Assembly (NCBI GenBank): GCA_019638835.1
Contig: JAHBTC010000005.1
Location: forward strand, 1-49,315
DNA: 49,315 nucleotides
Direction: 5' to 3'
From: Fimbriimonadaceae bacterium
Lineage (GTDB): Bacteria; Armatimonadota; Fimbriimonadia; Fimbriimonadales; Fimbriimonadaceae
Below are positions 27,003-33,999 of this stretch, one piece after another. Positions within the stretch are counted from its first letter, which is position 1, and every line of letters begins with the position of its first letter. Made by a program: the position numbers and the translations under genes. The notes below the pieces were generated by a model, which had not been told where the DNA came from, ran no database searches, and saw nothing but the letters and a program-made list of their open reading frames with translations.

Positions 27003-28550
27003 GTGGTGTTCGGGCTCGGCATTGCACTCTCCGTCTTCGCTGGTTCCTCTGCATATGAGCCGGTCGAGTTCAAAGGCGTCTTGATTGACGTTGCGCGAAA
27101 CTACCATTCGATTCAGTCGCTTGAGGAGATTGTTTTATGGTGCGACGCGGGCGAGGTGCCTTTCATCGTTTTGCACCTGACCGACGATCAGAACTGGATG
27201 CTCCCATCTCATGTGGTTCATACGGTGGATGCTAACAACGCGAATGGGAAGCCCGCGTACACCCGGTTAGAACTCCTACGTTTGCAAGAGTTTGCGCGCA
27301 GACGCGGAGTTACACTGATTCCGGAAGTTGATATGCCGGGACACAGCAGTTTGCTTGTCCGATCGGAGCCAGAACTCTTCCAAATTCAGGGTTCGGAATC
27401 TACAAACTGTATTGACTTCGCCTCACCAAAAGTTCGCGAACGGATGAACCTCTTGATTGCTGAAGTGAGTGAGTTGTTTTCGGATTCGCCTTACTTCCAT
27501 ATTGGAGGTGACGAGGCGTGGTATCCGAACGCTGAAAAGGATCCCGACTTCCAAAAAGCAATCGCAGACCTTGGGATAGGGGCCGACACCCACCGAGTCT
27601 TCGCCGAGTTTGTTGGCGAGATGTCAGATGCAGTGGTGACAAATGGAAAATTGCCCATGATCTGGGAAGGATTTGGGCGCGATCCATGGGTAAAGAATCG
27701 TTTGCCAAAGGAAGCCGTGATCATCGCGTGGGAAGGTAACTACTACCGTCCTCAGGACTTGCTGGCTGATGGATTTCAGGTGTTCAACGCTGGTTGGGAT
27801 CCCTTTTATGTCGTCAATCACTATCCGTTCGACTTGATGACCCTCGTTCCTTTAGAACGATTAGTGAACTACGATCCCCAGAAGTTTGGTCTGGTCCAGC
27901 GCACTGAAGGTTTCTTTGATCCGATATCAGCGCCAGCGTCAAACCCGTTTCGGGGCGTGTTGATGTGCTGGTGGGAGGGCCGAGAGTGGTATGTCCGTGA
28001 CGTCCTTGGCCCACGCATTTTGGCACTTGGTCTGGGGGGACCGGGTGGTCTGAGTTATGAGGAAATTGTCCGGCGTTCGGAACAGATTCAGGCCGGATTG
28101 GGTTCCGCTGTCTCGGCCCCAGAGTCGGACGTACGTGAATTGAAGAGTCTCACCACCGGAAAGCGAGTTATCGAATCCCACGAACGTGATCCACAGTACG
28201 GAGTGAATAACCTCACAGACGGATTCGTGAGAGACGATCGCTACTGGCTTGCATTTCCGGCCCCGATGTCCGCAACGATTGACCTGGATGTCATCGAGTC
28301 TGTGAGTCGCATTGAGGTTTCCGTACCGCTTCCGGGTCGGGGCGTACCCGCCTATACCGTTGAGTGGAGTTTGGATGGCGAGCGTTGGACACGATGCGTT
28401 GACCGATCGGCGAATGCCGAGTTTCGCGCTACTGGAGTGTATGAGGATTCTTTTGAGGCGATTCGCGCTCGCTACCTTCGGTTGAACTTGATCAAGAGTT
28501 CAATTCACCCGAGTTTTATGGTTCGAATCTGCGAGTTCTCGGCTTTTTGA
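27003..28550 (+). CDS. Exported GH20 beta-N-acetylhexosaminidase-like protein
   Basis: A 515-residue protein with a short signal sequence (GLGIALSVFAGSSA). The GH20 barrel starts by about residue 24 (GVLIDVARNYHS), continues with IPEVDMPGHSSLL and carries the catalytic Asp170-Glu171 pair in YFHIGGDEAWYP. The usual GH20b domain before the barrel is missing. The last ~140 residues look like a carbohydrate-binding F5/8-type sandwich (YTVEWSLDGERWTR). It should cleave terminal GlcNAc or GalNAc from glycans in the periplasm or outside. The start must be GTG 27003 or GTG 27006, because the frame runs back into the tRNA without another start; no Shine-Dalgarno sequence is visible. Confidence 0.85.
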   Translation: MVFGLGIALSVFAGSSAYEPVEFKGVLIDVARNYHSIQSLEEIVLWCDAGEVPFIVLHLTDDQNWMLPSHVVHTVDANNANGKPAYTRLELLRLQEFARRRGVTLIPEVDMPGHSSLLVRSEPELFQIQGSESTNCIDFASPKVRERMNLLIAEVSELFSDSPYFHIGGDEAWYPNAEKDPDFQKAIADLGIGADTHRVFAEFVGEMSDAVVTNGKLPMIWEGFGRDPWVKNRLPKEAVIIAWEGNYYRPQDLLADGFQVFNAGWDPFYVVNHYPFDLMTLVPLERLVNYDPQKFGLVQRTEGFFDPISAPASNPFRGVLMCWWEGREWYVRDVLGPRILALGLGGPGGLSYEEIVRRSEQIQAGLGSAVSAPESDVRELKSLTTGKRVIESHERDPQYGVNNLTDGFVRDDRYWLAFPAPMSATIDLDVIESVSRIEVSVPLPGRGVPAYTVEWSLDGERWTRCVDRSANAEFRATGVYEDSFEAIRARYLRLNLIKSSIHPSFMVRICEFSAF

Positions 28551-28566
28551 CCGCCCGAGAACTCGC
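28531..28566. terminator. Perfect 12-bp hairpin across the GH20 stop codon
   Basis: GCGAGTTCTCGG (28531-28542) and CCGAGAACTCGC (28555-28566) pair perfectly around a 12-base loop that contains the TGA stop of the GH20 gene. It lies between two convergent genes, where a bidirectional terminator is expected, but neither strand shows a T run after it. It may instead protect mRNA 3' ends. Confidence 0.5.
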
Positions 28567-28611
28567 GAATAGAATCGGTTATGAGTCGGTCGAACTATTC
28601 CAAGTATCCGC

Positions 28612-29709
28612 TCAATTCAGAGCCATCGGCATAATCACGCAGAACTGGTTCTCGCTCTTTTCAACCGGGCGGAAAACTGTCCCGCGCGAGGCTTCCGTAA
28701 TCTGTACCTTCACTCCATCCCCTGGCATCGAAGCCAGCGCATCCAAAATGTAGCGCACGTTGAAGGCGATATCCAAATCTCCGTTCTCGCTGATTACGTT
28801 TACTTCTTCACGCGCTTCGCCACGACCGCTTTGCGCCGTGATCACGACGCTGTCCCCGGAGCCAGTGAGTTTCACGCGATGAGAGTTGTCACGGGCCAAG
28901 ATCGTCATTCGTTTCAGGTTTTCCACGAACTGTTTGCGATCAAGCGTCCACTGCCTCGTGTACTCTTGAGGAACGACGCGCTCCCAATTCGGGAACTGGC
29001 CGTTGAGAAGCTGGCTGACTACCCCTGCGGTGCCGACATTGACGCTCAAGCGAACGTCGTCAAAGCGGAGCGTGATTTCTTCTTCGTCCCCGACGGGGAG
29101 AGCGCGGATAATCCGTAAGGCTTTCTCGGGCACAACAACGTTGATATCGCTGCCGACGCCCGGTTGCTCCACTCGGCAAACCGCCAAACGGTGCGTATCC
29201 GTTGCCACCACCGTCAGCATTTCACCATCATAGTGGAACAACACACCCGTGAGGAGTTCGCGCGTGTGGTCCTCGCTGACGGCGTAGGCAACCCCACCGA
29301 TGGCTTCTCGGAGCACGCTCATCGGGAGGCGTACCTCACTAGAGGCTGGAACTTCGGGCACCGGAGGGAACATGTCGGTGTCCATTGACATCAACTTCCA
29401 CTCCGAAGGTCCGCAGTAAAGGACTAGCGTCCCCGATGAGTGATCAAGCCGCACTTCGTCGTGACCCAGGGCGCCGACAATCTCCGCCAAGAAGCGTTGC
29501 TGAACGCAAACTTCGCCTTCTTCTCCCACTTGGGCCGGGATGCTCGCGTGGGCCCACATCTCTCCGTCGCAACCGACGAGTTCTAGTTTGCCGTCGCCAA
29601 CCCGAATTAGGATGGACATGTATGTCGGAAGTGAGGAACGGACGCTGCTCGCGCCGCCAGCAATGGCGAGGGCGTCTTGAAGTTCTTTGCGGGATACGGT
29701 CGCTTTCAT
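28612..29709 (-). CDS. dnaN: DNA polymerase III beta subunit (sliding clamp)
   Basis: A 365-residue clamp protein, the normal family size, with three repeated domains. Recognisable stretches include RKELQDALAIAGGA, LVGCDGEMWAHASIPA, VVATDTHRLAVCR in the middle and the C-terminal hydrophobic pocket segment ENQFCVIMPMALN. Two such proteins form the ring that holds polymerase III on DNA. I chose ATG 29709 (MKATVSRKEL) because it matches the family start; the frame is open for 27 more codons upstream, inside the previous gene. It lies 13 bases after a small anti-sigma-like gene and an ECF sigma gene rather than next to dnaA/recF. A 9-bp hairpin lies just upstream. Confidence 0.95.
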   Translation of the reverse strand: MKATVSRKELQDALAIAGGASSVRSSLPTYMSILIRVGDGKLELVGCDGEMWAHASIPAQVGEEGEVCVQQRFLAEIVGALGHDEVRLDHSSGTLVLYCGPSEWKLMSMDTDMFPPVPEVPASSEVRLPMSVLREAIGGVAYAVSEDHTRELLTGVLFHYDGEMLTVVATDTHRLAVCRVEQPGVGSDINVVVPEKALRIIRALPVGDEEEITLRFDDVRLSVNVGTAGVVSQLLNGQFPNWERVVPQEYTRQWTLDRKQFVENLKRMTILARDNSHRVKLTGSGDSVVITAQSGRGEAREEVNVISENGDLDIAFNVRYILDALASMPGDGVKVQITEASRGTVFRPVEKSENQFCVIMPMALN

Positions 29710-29722
29710 CGTGGGTACGTCG

Positions 29723-30007
29723 TCAGCCTTGCATTGGCAGTTGATACTGCCAATGGATCGGCGTGGGGGATTCAGTGCGGGGCTCAGCACCAGATTGGTA
29801 CAAGCGCATGAGCACGCGTTGGAAAGAGGTTTCGCCCATTTCGGGAGATTCTAGGGAGTGGAGAGCATCCACGGTCGCTTTGAGACTGAACATCTCTACG
29901 GCAAGTTCAGGATCGGTTAGAGCCTGTTGTTCCAGGGCAGTCTTGGCTTCCTGGCTGAGTTCGTCACTGGCGTATAAATCGACCAGTTGCTTTTGCAGTT
30001 CGTTCAT
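29723..30007 (-). CDS. Small putative anti-sigma factor
   Basis: A 94-residue acidic soluble protein that starts in a 4-base overlap with the end of the ECF sigma gene (30004-30007), the usual place for an anti-sigma factor. The N-terminal ~45 residues (LVDLYASDELSQEAKTALEQ, then PELAVEMFSLKATVDALHSL) resemble the helical zf-HC2-type anti-sigma fold. The zinc-binding HxxxCxxC is absent and there is no membrane segment. It would bind the sigma factor in the cytoplasm. This assignment rests on position and helix pattern only. Confidence 0.55.
   Translation of the reverse strand: MNELQKQLVDLYASDELSQEAKTALEQQALTDPELAVEMFSLKATVDALHSLESPEMGETSFQRVLMRLYQSGAEPRTESPTPIHWQYQLPMQG
29732..29755 (-). promoter_or_regulatory. 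9-bp hairpin just upstream of dnaN
   Basis: CATTGGCAG (29732-29740) and CTGCCAATG (29747-29755) pair perfectly with a 6-base loop. The element lies in the last codons of the anti-sigma-like gene and ends 22 bases before the dnaN ATG. No T run follows, so it is more likely an mRNA stability or translation element than a terminator. Confidence 0.5.
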
Positions 30008-30549
30008 TTCAAATGCACCTTCTTTTCCGTAAGTCGGTCTCGCAGTGCCCTCCGCCCCCGGTAAAGCCGGGATTTGAGCGCAGGAACTGTGATGTTGAGT
30101 ACTTCAGCCGCTTCCTTGGCCGAAATGTCTTCTAAGTCGCAAAGGATCAACGGTTCTCGGTATTCAATGGGCAACTCGTCGAGCGCCTGATGCACCGTTA
30201 CTTTCAACGCCGTTTTATCCTCTGTTCCTGAGTAGTGCGCGTCATGGGGAAGTTCCAGCAATTTGTGCTGGCGCATCCTGTCTACGCACAGGTTTCGGGC
30301 AATCCTGAACAACCAGGTGCGAAAGGCACCATCGGCGCGTAAATCCCGCGAGTGCTTGAGCACCCGCAGAAAAGTTTCCGCCGTAGCGTCTTCCGCATCC
30401 GTGCGGTTTCCGAGCATCCGATAAGCGAAACGAAAGATCTTCTCACTATAAAGTTCGTAGATCCCTCCAATCGCCGACTGATCCCCGTTAGCGAGGGCTG
30501 TGAGCCATCGCCTTTCGGCCGCAGAATCATCCGTGAGATTGCCTGACAT
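30004..30549 (-). CDS. ECF-type RNA polymerase sigma factor
   Basis: A 181-residue sigma-70 family protein with only regions 2 and 4. Region 2 spans about residues 25-95 (FRFAYRMLGNRTDAEDATAE, FRTWLFRIARNLCVDRMRQH) and region 4 spans about 120-172 (LDELPIEYREPLILCDLEDI, then SRLYRGRRALRDRL). It redirects RNA polymerase to a stress or envelope regulon that cannot be named. No Shine-Dalgarno sequence precedes the ATG; instead a UUCG-capped hairpin ends 9 bases upstream. The following small gene is the likely anti-sigma partner, and dnaN comes next on the same strand. Confidence 0.92.
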   Translation of the reverse strand: MSGNLTDDSAAERRWLTALANGDQSAIGGIYELYSEKIFRFAYRMLGNRTDAEDATAETFLRVLKHSRDLRADGAFRTWLFRIARNLCVDRMRQHKLLELPHDAHYSGTEDKTALKVTVHQALDELPIEYREPLILCDLEDISAKEAAEVLNITVPALKSRLYRGRRALRDRLTEKKVHLK

Positions 30550-30558
30550 AGAGACGAG

Positions 30559-30587
30559 AGAACCGTCCCGAAGGACGCAAAGGTTCT
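30559..30587 (-). promoter_or_regulatory. UUCG-capped hairpin in the leader of the ECF sigma gene
   Basis: Read on the minus strand: AGAACC, a 5-base bulge TTTGC, GTCC, loop TTCG, GGAC, GGTTCT. That gives 10 base pairs closed by a C(UUCG)G tetraloop, the most stable known RNA tetraloop. It ends 9 bases before the ATG at 30549, where a Shine-Dalgarno sequence would be expected. The short tail CTCGTCTCT is not a proper T run, though a role as terminator for the upstream lipoprotein gene is possible. Confidence 0.55.
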
Positions 30588-30625
30588 ACCCGATAGGGCA
30601 AAAATTATCCGGCGAATCGGGGCTC

Positions 30626-31375
30626 TCAGCGTGTGGTCAACTTGAGGAAAGTGATCTTCGGTTGCTCGTCCGGGTTCGCGGCGTCTTCTGTTCCGCTAAG
30701 AATCACCAGATAAAGTCCACCAGTTAGGTTCAAAGTCGTCGTCGCGTAGACAGCCTCACCATCGGAGCGCTTGATCACAAATGTTTGGTTGCCACTTGCG
30801 ACGTCAATTGTCGCGGTGCTGCCGTACGCGATGTTTGGCACGCGATAAACGGGGTTGTCTCCCGGATTCTGGAAGTTGACGTCAGGTGTCAGGTTGCCGG
30901 TACTACGGTTGAACCCTTGAAGGATGATGAGGCGACTGGTAGAACCACCAATCCCGGCTCGATCTACCTGGAAAATCACCTGTCGTAGTCGCTTGAGTTC
31001 TTCACCCGGTTGATAGTTTGCCTGACCGATCGCCGCGACAATCCAGTCTGTGTCTCGCGGGAAAGTGAAGACTGACTCGTCATAGACGAAAGATCGATCT
31101 TCGTTTGCCGTACCAACGTCGTAGCCCTCGTTTTCCTCACTAATGAAAGTAATGGCGCGGAAGTTCGCGGAGCCCTGAAGGTAGGCCAACACTGGCGGTT
31201 GGAAGTTATTGTTCAGAAGGAACGAAAGGTTTCCGGAGTCCGCCGACGCATTTACGAAGTAGACGTTCGGGTCTGGAAGGTTAACCGGGTTTGATTGCCC
31301 CGCACATCCAAAAAGCGCAACAGCGGCGATCCCTGCGGTCGCGGCGCGGATAACTGACTTCAAACCACCCTTCAT
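30626..31375 (-). CDS. DUF4397-domain lipoprotein
   Basis: A 249-residue lipoprotein: the signal peptide ends in a lipobox ALFGC with Cys24. The mature part has the DUF4397 pattern, beginning VYFVNASADSGNLSFLLNN near residue 39 and followed by a second Ig-like half (STATIDVASGNQTFVIKRSD, then GGLYLVILSGTED). DUF4397 proteins are surface or periplasmic beta-sandwich proteins of unknown role. It lies 8 bases after the McsA-like gene, so it is probably co-transcribed with ilvE and that gene. A hairpin separates it from the sigma factor gene. Confidence 0.8.
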   Translation of the reverse strand: MKGGLKSVIRAATAGIAAVALFGCAGQSNPVNLPDPNVYFVNASADSGNLSFLLNNNFQPPVLAYLQGSANFRAITFISEENEGYDVGTANEDRSFVYDESVFTFPRDTDWIVAAIGQANYQPGEELKRLRQVIFQVDRAGIGGSTSRLIILQGFNRSTGNLTPDVNFQNPGDNPVYRVPNIAYGSTATIDVASGNQTFVIKRSDGEAVYATTTLNLTGGLYLVILSGTEDAANPDEQPKITFLKLTTR

Positions 31376-31383
31376 TGGCCTGC

Positions 31384-31590
31384 CTAAGATACCAGATCGG
31401 TCGGCTGAGGCGAAGCCTGCAGAGCCTTTCCGTCGGAGTTCTGATGGTCAGGACGTTTGAGGGCGGTCACAAGTTCTGGTCCCAATGATTCGTAGCATGA
31501 CTCGCAACCCACCAAACCCTCTTCTTCAAATCGGTCGATCGTCCATCCACATCGAATGCAGGCGACCGATGTAGGGGGACGATCGTTCAT
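31384..31590 (-). CDS. Small McsA-like zinc-finger protein
   Basis: A 68-residue protein with two zinc-type cysteine pairs: CIRCGWTIDRFEEEGLVGC followed by ESCYESLGPELV. This is the same arrangement as the N-terminal zinc motif of McsA, the activator of the McsB arginine kinase in Firmicutes. The C-terminal UVR-type part of McsA is missing, and neither mcsB nor clpC is nearby. I chose ATG 31590 because AAGGA lies 7 bases upstream and the zinc motif begins soon after; the frame is open further upstream over the ilvE end. It lies 10 bases after ilvE and 8 before the DUF4397 gene. Confidence 0.7.
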   Translation of the reverse strand: MNDRPPTSVACIRCGWTIDRFEEEGLVGCESCYESLGPELVTALKRPDHQNSDGKALQASPQPTDLVS

Positions 31591-31600
31591 CGTGAGATCC

Positions 31601-32488
31601 TTAGACGGTGGTAGGTGTGAAAGGAGTGCCTTGCTGCGTAGCCAGTCTGAATCGCTCCGTAAGGCGACGTGTAATCGGCCCCATGTCGCCATCTCCTATG
31701 ATTCGTCCATCGAGGGATCGCATTCGGATGACTTCTGCCGCCGTGCCAGTGAGGAACGCCTCATCTGCCGACGTGATGTCGTAAATCGTGAAGAAATCTT
31801 CCTTGACGGGAATGCCGTCTTCCTTAGCCATCTCAATCACAGAATCTCTTGTGATTCCCTGAAGGATTCCGGCAGATGGATGGGGAGTGCGCAAGACTCC
31901 GTCTCGAATGATGAAAATATTATCCCCGGTGCATTCGGCAACCATGCCGGCTCCATTGAGCATCAATCCCTCACCTGCGTCCTTCATGTTCGCCTCTCTT
32001 TTGGCCATGATGTTCGACGCGTATCGGCCAATACATTTGAGTCTAGGGTCGAGGGCATCTGCAGGGATGACGCGGAAGGATGTGGTCACGACGTCCAAGC
32101 CGGCCTCGTACATTTCGGGGGTGTAGAGCGCTAGTGTGTTGATCATGATCATCACATTAGCGTCTGTTTTGACGGCGCGTGGATCAAGACCGAGCCCCGT
32201 TCCGCGCGTAACATTCAATCGAATGTAGCCGTCTTCAATGTCTGCCTTCATGCAGGTGTCAAGCAGAATCCGCTTGAGTTCAGGTTCACTCCACTTCATC
32301 GGAATGCCAAGGAATCGGCATCCGTCATACAGCCTCCGCAGGTGTTGGTCAAGTTTGAACACCTTGCGACCGTAAATGCGAATCCCTTCGAACAGACCGT
32401 CGCCATAGAGATGCGCATGGTCTGCCGCCGGAACAGTCGCGTTTTCAAGGGAGCTGATTTCGCCATTGAACCAGACGAGTTTGGGCAT
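31601..32488 (-). CDS. ilvE: Branched-chain amino acid aminotransferase (class IV)
   Basis: A 295-residue pyridoxal-phosphate enzyme of fold type IV that performs the last step of valine, leucine and isoleucine synthesis, or the first of their breakdown. Motifs: ADHAHLYGDGLFEGIRIY near residue 21, the lysine region LKCIGRYASNIMAKREAN, and the cofactor phosphate-binding segment MVAECTGDNIFIIRDGVL with GILQGITRDSVIEMA. The 295-residue size is normal for IlvE. I chose ATG 32488 (MPKLVWFNGE) over the longer open frame because it matches the family start. It is divergent from the VanW gene and first in its operon. Confidence 0.93.
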   Translation of the reverse strand: MPKLVWFNGEISSLENATVPAADHAHLYGDGLFEGIRIYGRKVFKLDQHLRRLYDGCRFLGIPMKWSEPELKRILLDTCMKADIEDGYIRLNVTRGTGLGLDPRAVKTDANVMIMINTLALYTPEMYEAGLDVVTTSFRVIPADALDPRLKCIGRYASNIMAKREANMKDAGEGLMLNGAGMVAECTGDNIFIIRDGVLRTPHPSAGILQGITRDSVIEMAKEDGIPVKEDFFTIYDITSADEAFLTGTAAEVIRMRSLDGRIIGDGDMGPITRRLTERFRLATQQGTPFTPTTV

Positions 32489-32567
32489 AGAAGTAGTGTA
32501 CCGATGCGTCCCGATCTTTGCTCGGCACGGATCATTGAGCCTGTAGGTCTCGTCATAATTGGTTAGC

Positions 32568-33986
32568 GTGCCGGGCAAAACCAAGACAAAGAAAGGATCA
32601 AAATGGCGATGGCCCGTTACCATCGCGGGTGTTTTGGGATTAGCCGGGCTCGGCGTTTCTGCTTACGAGCAATACGGACCGGTGACGATCGAACAAAACA
32701 CGACGTTCGAGGGACAAGAATTTGGCGGATTGACTAGAGAAGAAGCGCGCTCGAAGCTGGTCGATTGGCAAAAGACACACCTAGATTCTGTCTTGACGAT
32801 CAAGACGGAGAAGTTTGATCTCGGCGAGACCGTCACCCTTGCTGAGGCAGGCGTAGAACTAGATATTGAGGCAACGGTTCGTTCCATGCCTGTGCACGGG
32901 GCTGTCCGCGCTATCGTTGCCAGTCGCCAAGAACAAGAATCTACGACTATTGCGCCGATTTACCGAGTCGAAAAGGCTCCAGTTGAAGCGTGGAGTGCTT
33001 TAGTCAAGGAAAAGCGCCCAGAAGTTTCGCCGGCGCGTGCCTATTTTGAATCAGGTCGAGTGACCACGAAACAGGAAGTCGCCACTTGGGATTTGGACGA
33101 CTCCGGAGTTGATAAGGCAATTCTTGATGCCGTCAAAGGTGACCAGATCGTTCGGTTGCCGCTGAAGGGCGCAGCCCCACGAGTTAGTGATGCGCAACTG
33201 GCGGAGATCAAAACGGTCGTTTCGGAGTTCACTACGCGATTCAACGCCGGACAAGTTGCACGCTGCGCTAACATCAAACGAGCCTCCGAGATTATTGATG
33301 GCGTAGTTCTTCTTCCGGGTGAAACCTGGAGTTTCAACGACCGAGTCGAGAAGCGCACTGCTGCCCGTGGTTTCCAGACCGCAGGCGTGTACGTATCGGG
33401 CCGCCATGACTTTGATATTGGGGGCGGGATTTGCCAGGTCAGTACAACCCTCTACAACGCCGTGCTGTTAGGGGATTTCAAGGTGAAGTCGCGGAGTCCG
33501 CATAGTCTGCCAGTTCCGTATGTACCGCTTGGTCGTGATGCCGCAGTATCGTTCCCTCAACCGGATTTCTCCTTTGAGAATAACACGAATCATGCGATTG
33601 CGATCAGCGCAAACTACTCTCCAGGGCAACTCACTTTCCGCATCCTCGGGCCGAGCAAATCACCTTACGAGATGGAGTTCACAAGTCAGCATCTAGGTTC
33701 TTGGAGCAATGGCGTGAAGTACATCACGGACGCTTCTCTCGGCTACGGTGAAGAACGTGTCGAGGATCGTGGCGGCGCGGGCCAGAAAGTGAAGACGACA
33801 AGAATTGTGAGGCAGAACGGTGAGATTGTTCGCCGGGATGATTTAGGAATCAGCACCTATTCCGGCGGCCCAAGAATCGTGGCACGCAATCCGAATGCGC
33901 GACCTCCCCAAGCACCGGAAGGAAGTACAACCGCACCTACCGGAACACCGGTAGAGCAGAGTTCACCGCCAAACTCGTCCGATTGA
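32568..33986 (+). CDS. VanW-family membrane-anchored protein
   Basis: A 472-residue protein with a basic N-terminus and one membrane segment (WPVTIAGVLGLAGLGVSA). Residues about 45-225 look like peptidoglycan-binding repeats seen in front of VanW domains (EGQEFGGLTREEARSKLVDW, then the PRVSDAQ region). Residues about 225-400 are the VanW domain: VVLLPGETWSFNDRVEKRT, GGGICQVSTTLYNAVLL. The tail is Pro/Ser/Thr-rich. VanW occurs in some vancomycin-resistance clusters, but its biochemical role is unknown; a cell-wall function is inferred. I prefer GTG 32568; TTG 32559 in the same frame is possible. No resistance genes are nearby. Confidence 0.85.
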   Translation: MPGKTKTKKGSKWRWPVTIAGVLGLAGLGVSAYEQYGPVTIEQNTTFEGQEFGGLTREEARSKLVDWQKTHLDSVLTIKTEKFDLGETVTLAEAGVELDIEATVRSMPVHGAVRAIVASRQEQESTTIAPIYRVEKAPVEAWSALVKEKRPEVSPARAYFESGRVTTKQEVATWDLDDSGVDKAILDAVKGDQIVRLPLKGAAPRVSDAQLAEIKTVVSEFTTRFNAGQVARCANIKRASEIIDGVVLLPGETWSFNDRVEKRTAARGFQTAGVYVSGRHDFDIGGGICQVSTTLYNAVLLGDFKVKSRSPHSLPVPYVPLGRDAAVSFPQPDFSFENNTNHAIAISANYSPGQLTFRILGPSKSPYEMEFTSQHLGSWSNGVKYITDASLGYGEERVEDRGGAGQKVKTTRIVRQNGEIVRRDDLGISTYSGGPRIVARNPNARPPQAPEGSTTAPTGTPVEQSSPPNSSD

Positions 33987-33999
33987 TAGTGAACTTGTT

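Noticed and set aside
32568-33986. Vancomycin resistance locus suggested by the VanW-family protein
   Set aside because: VanW-family proteins are widespread without resistance. No vanHAX, vanY, vanZ or VanRS-like genes are present.
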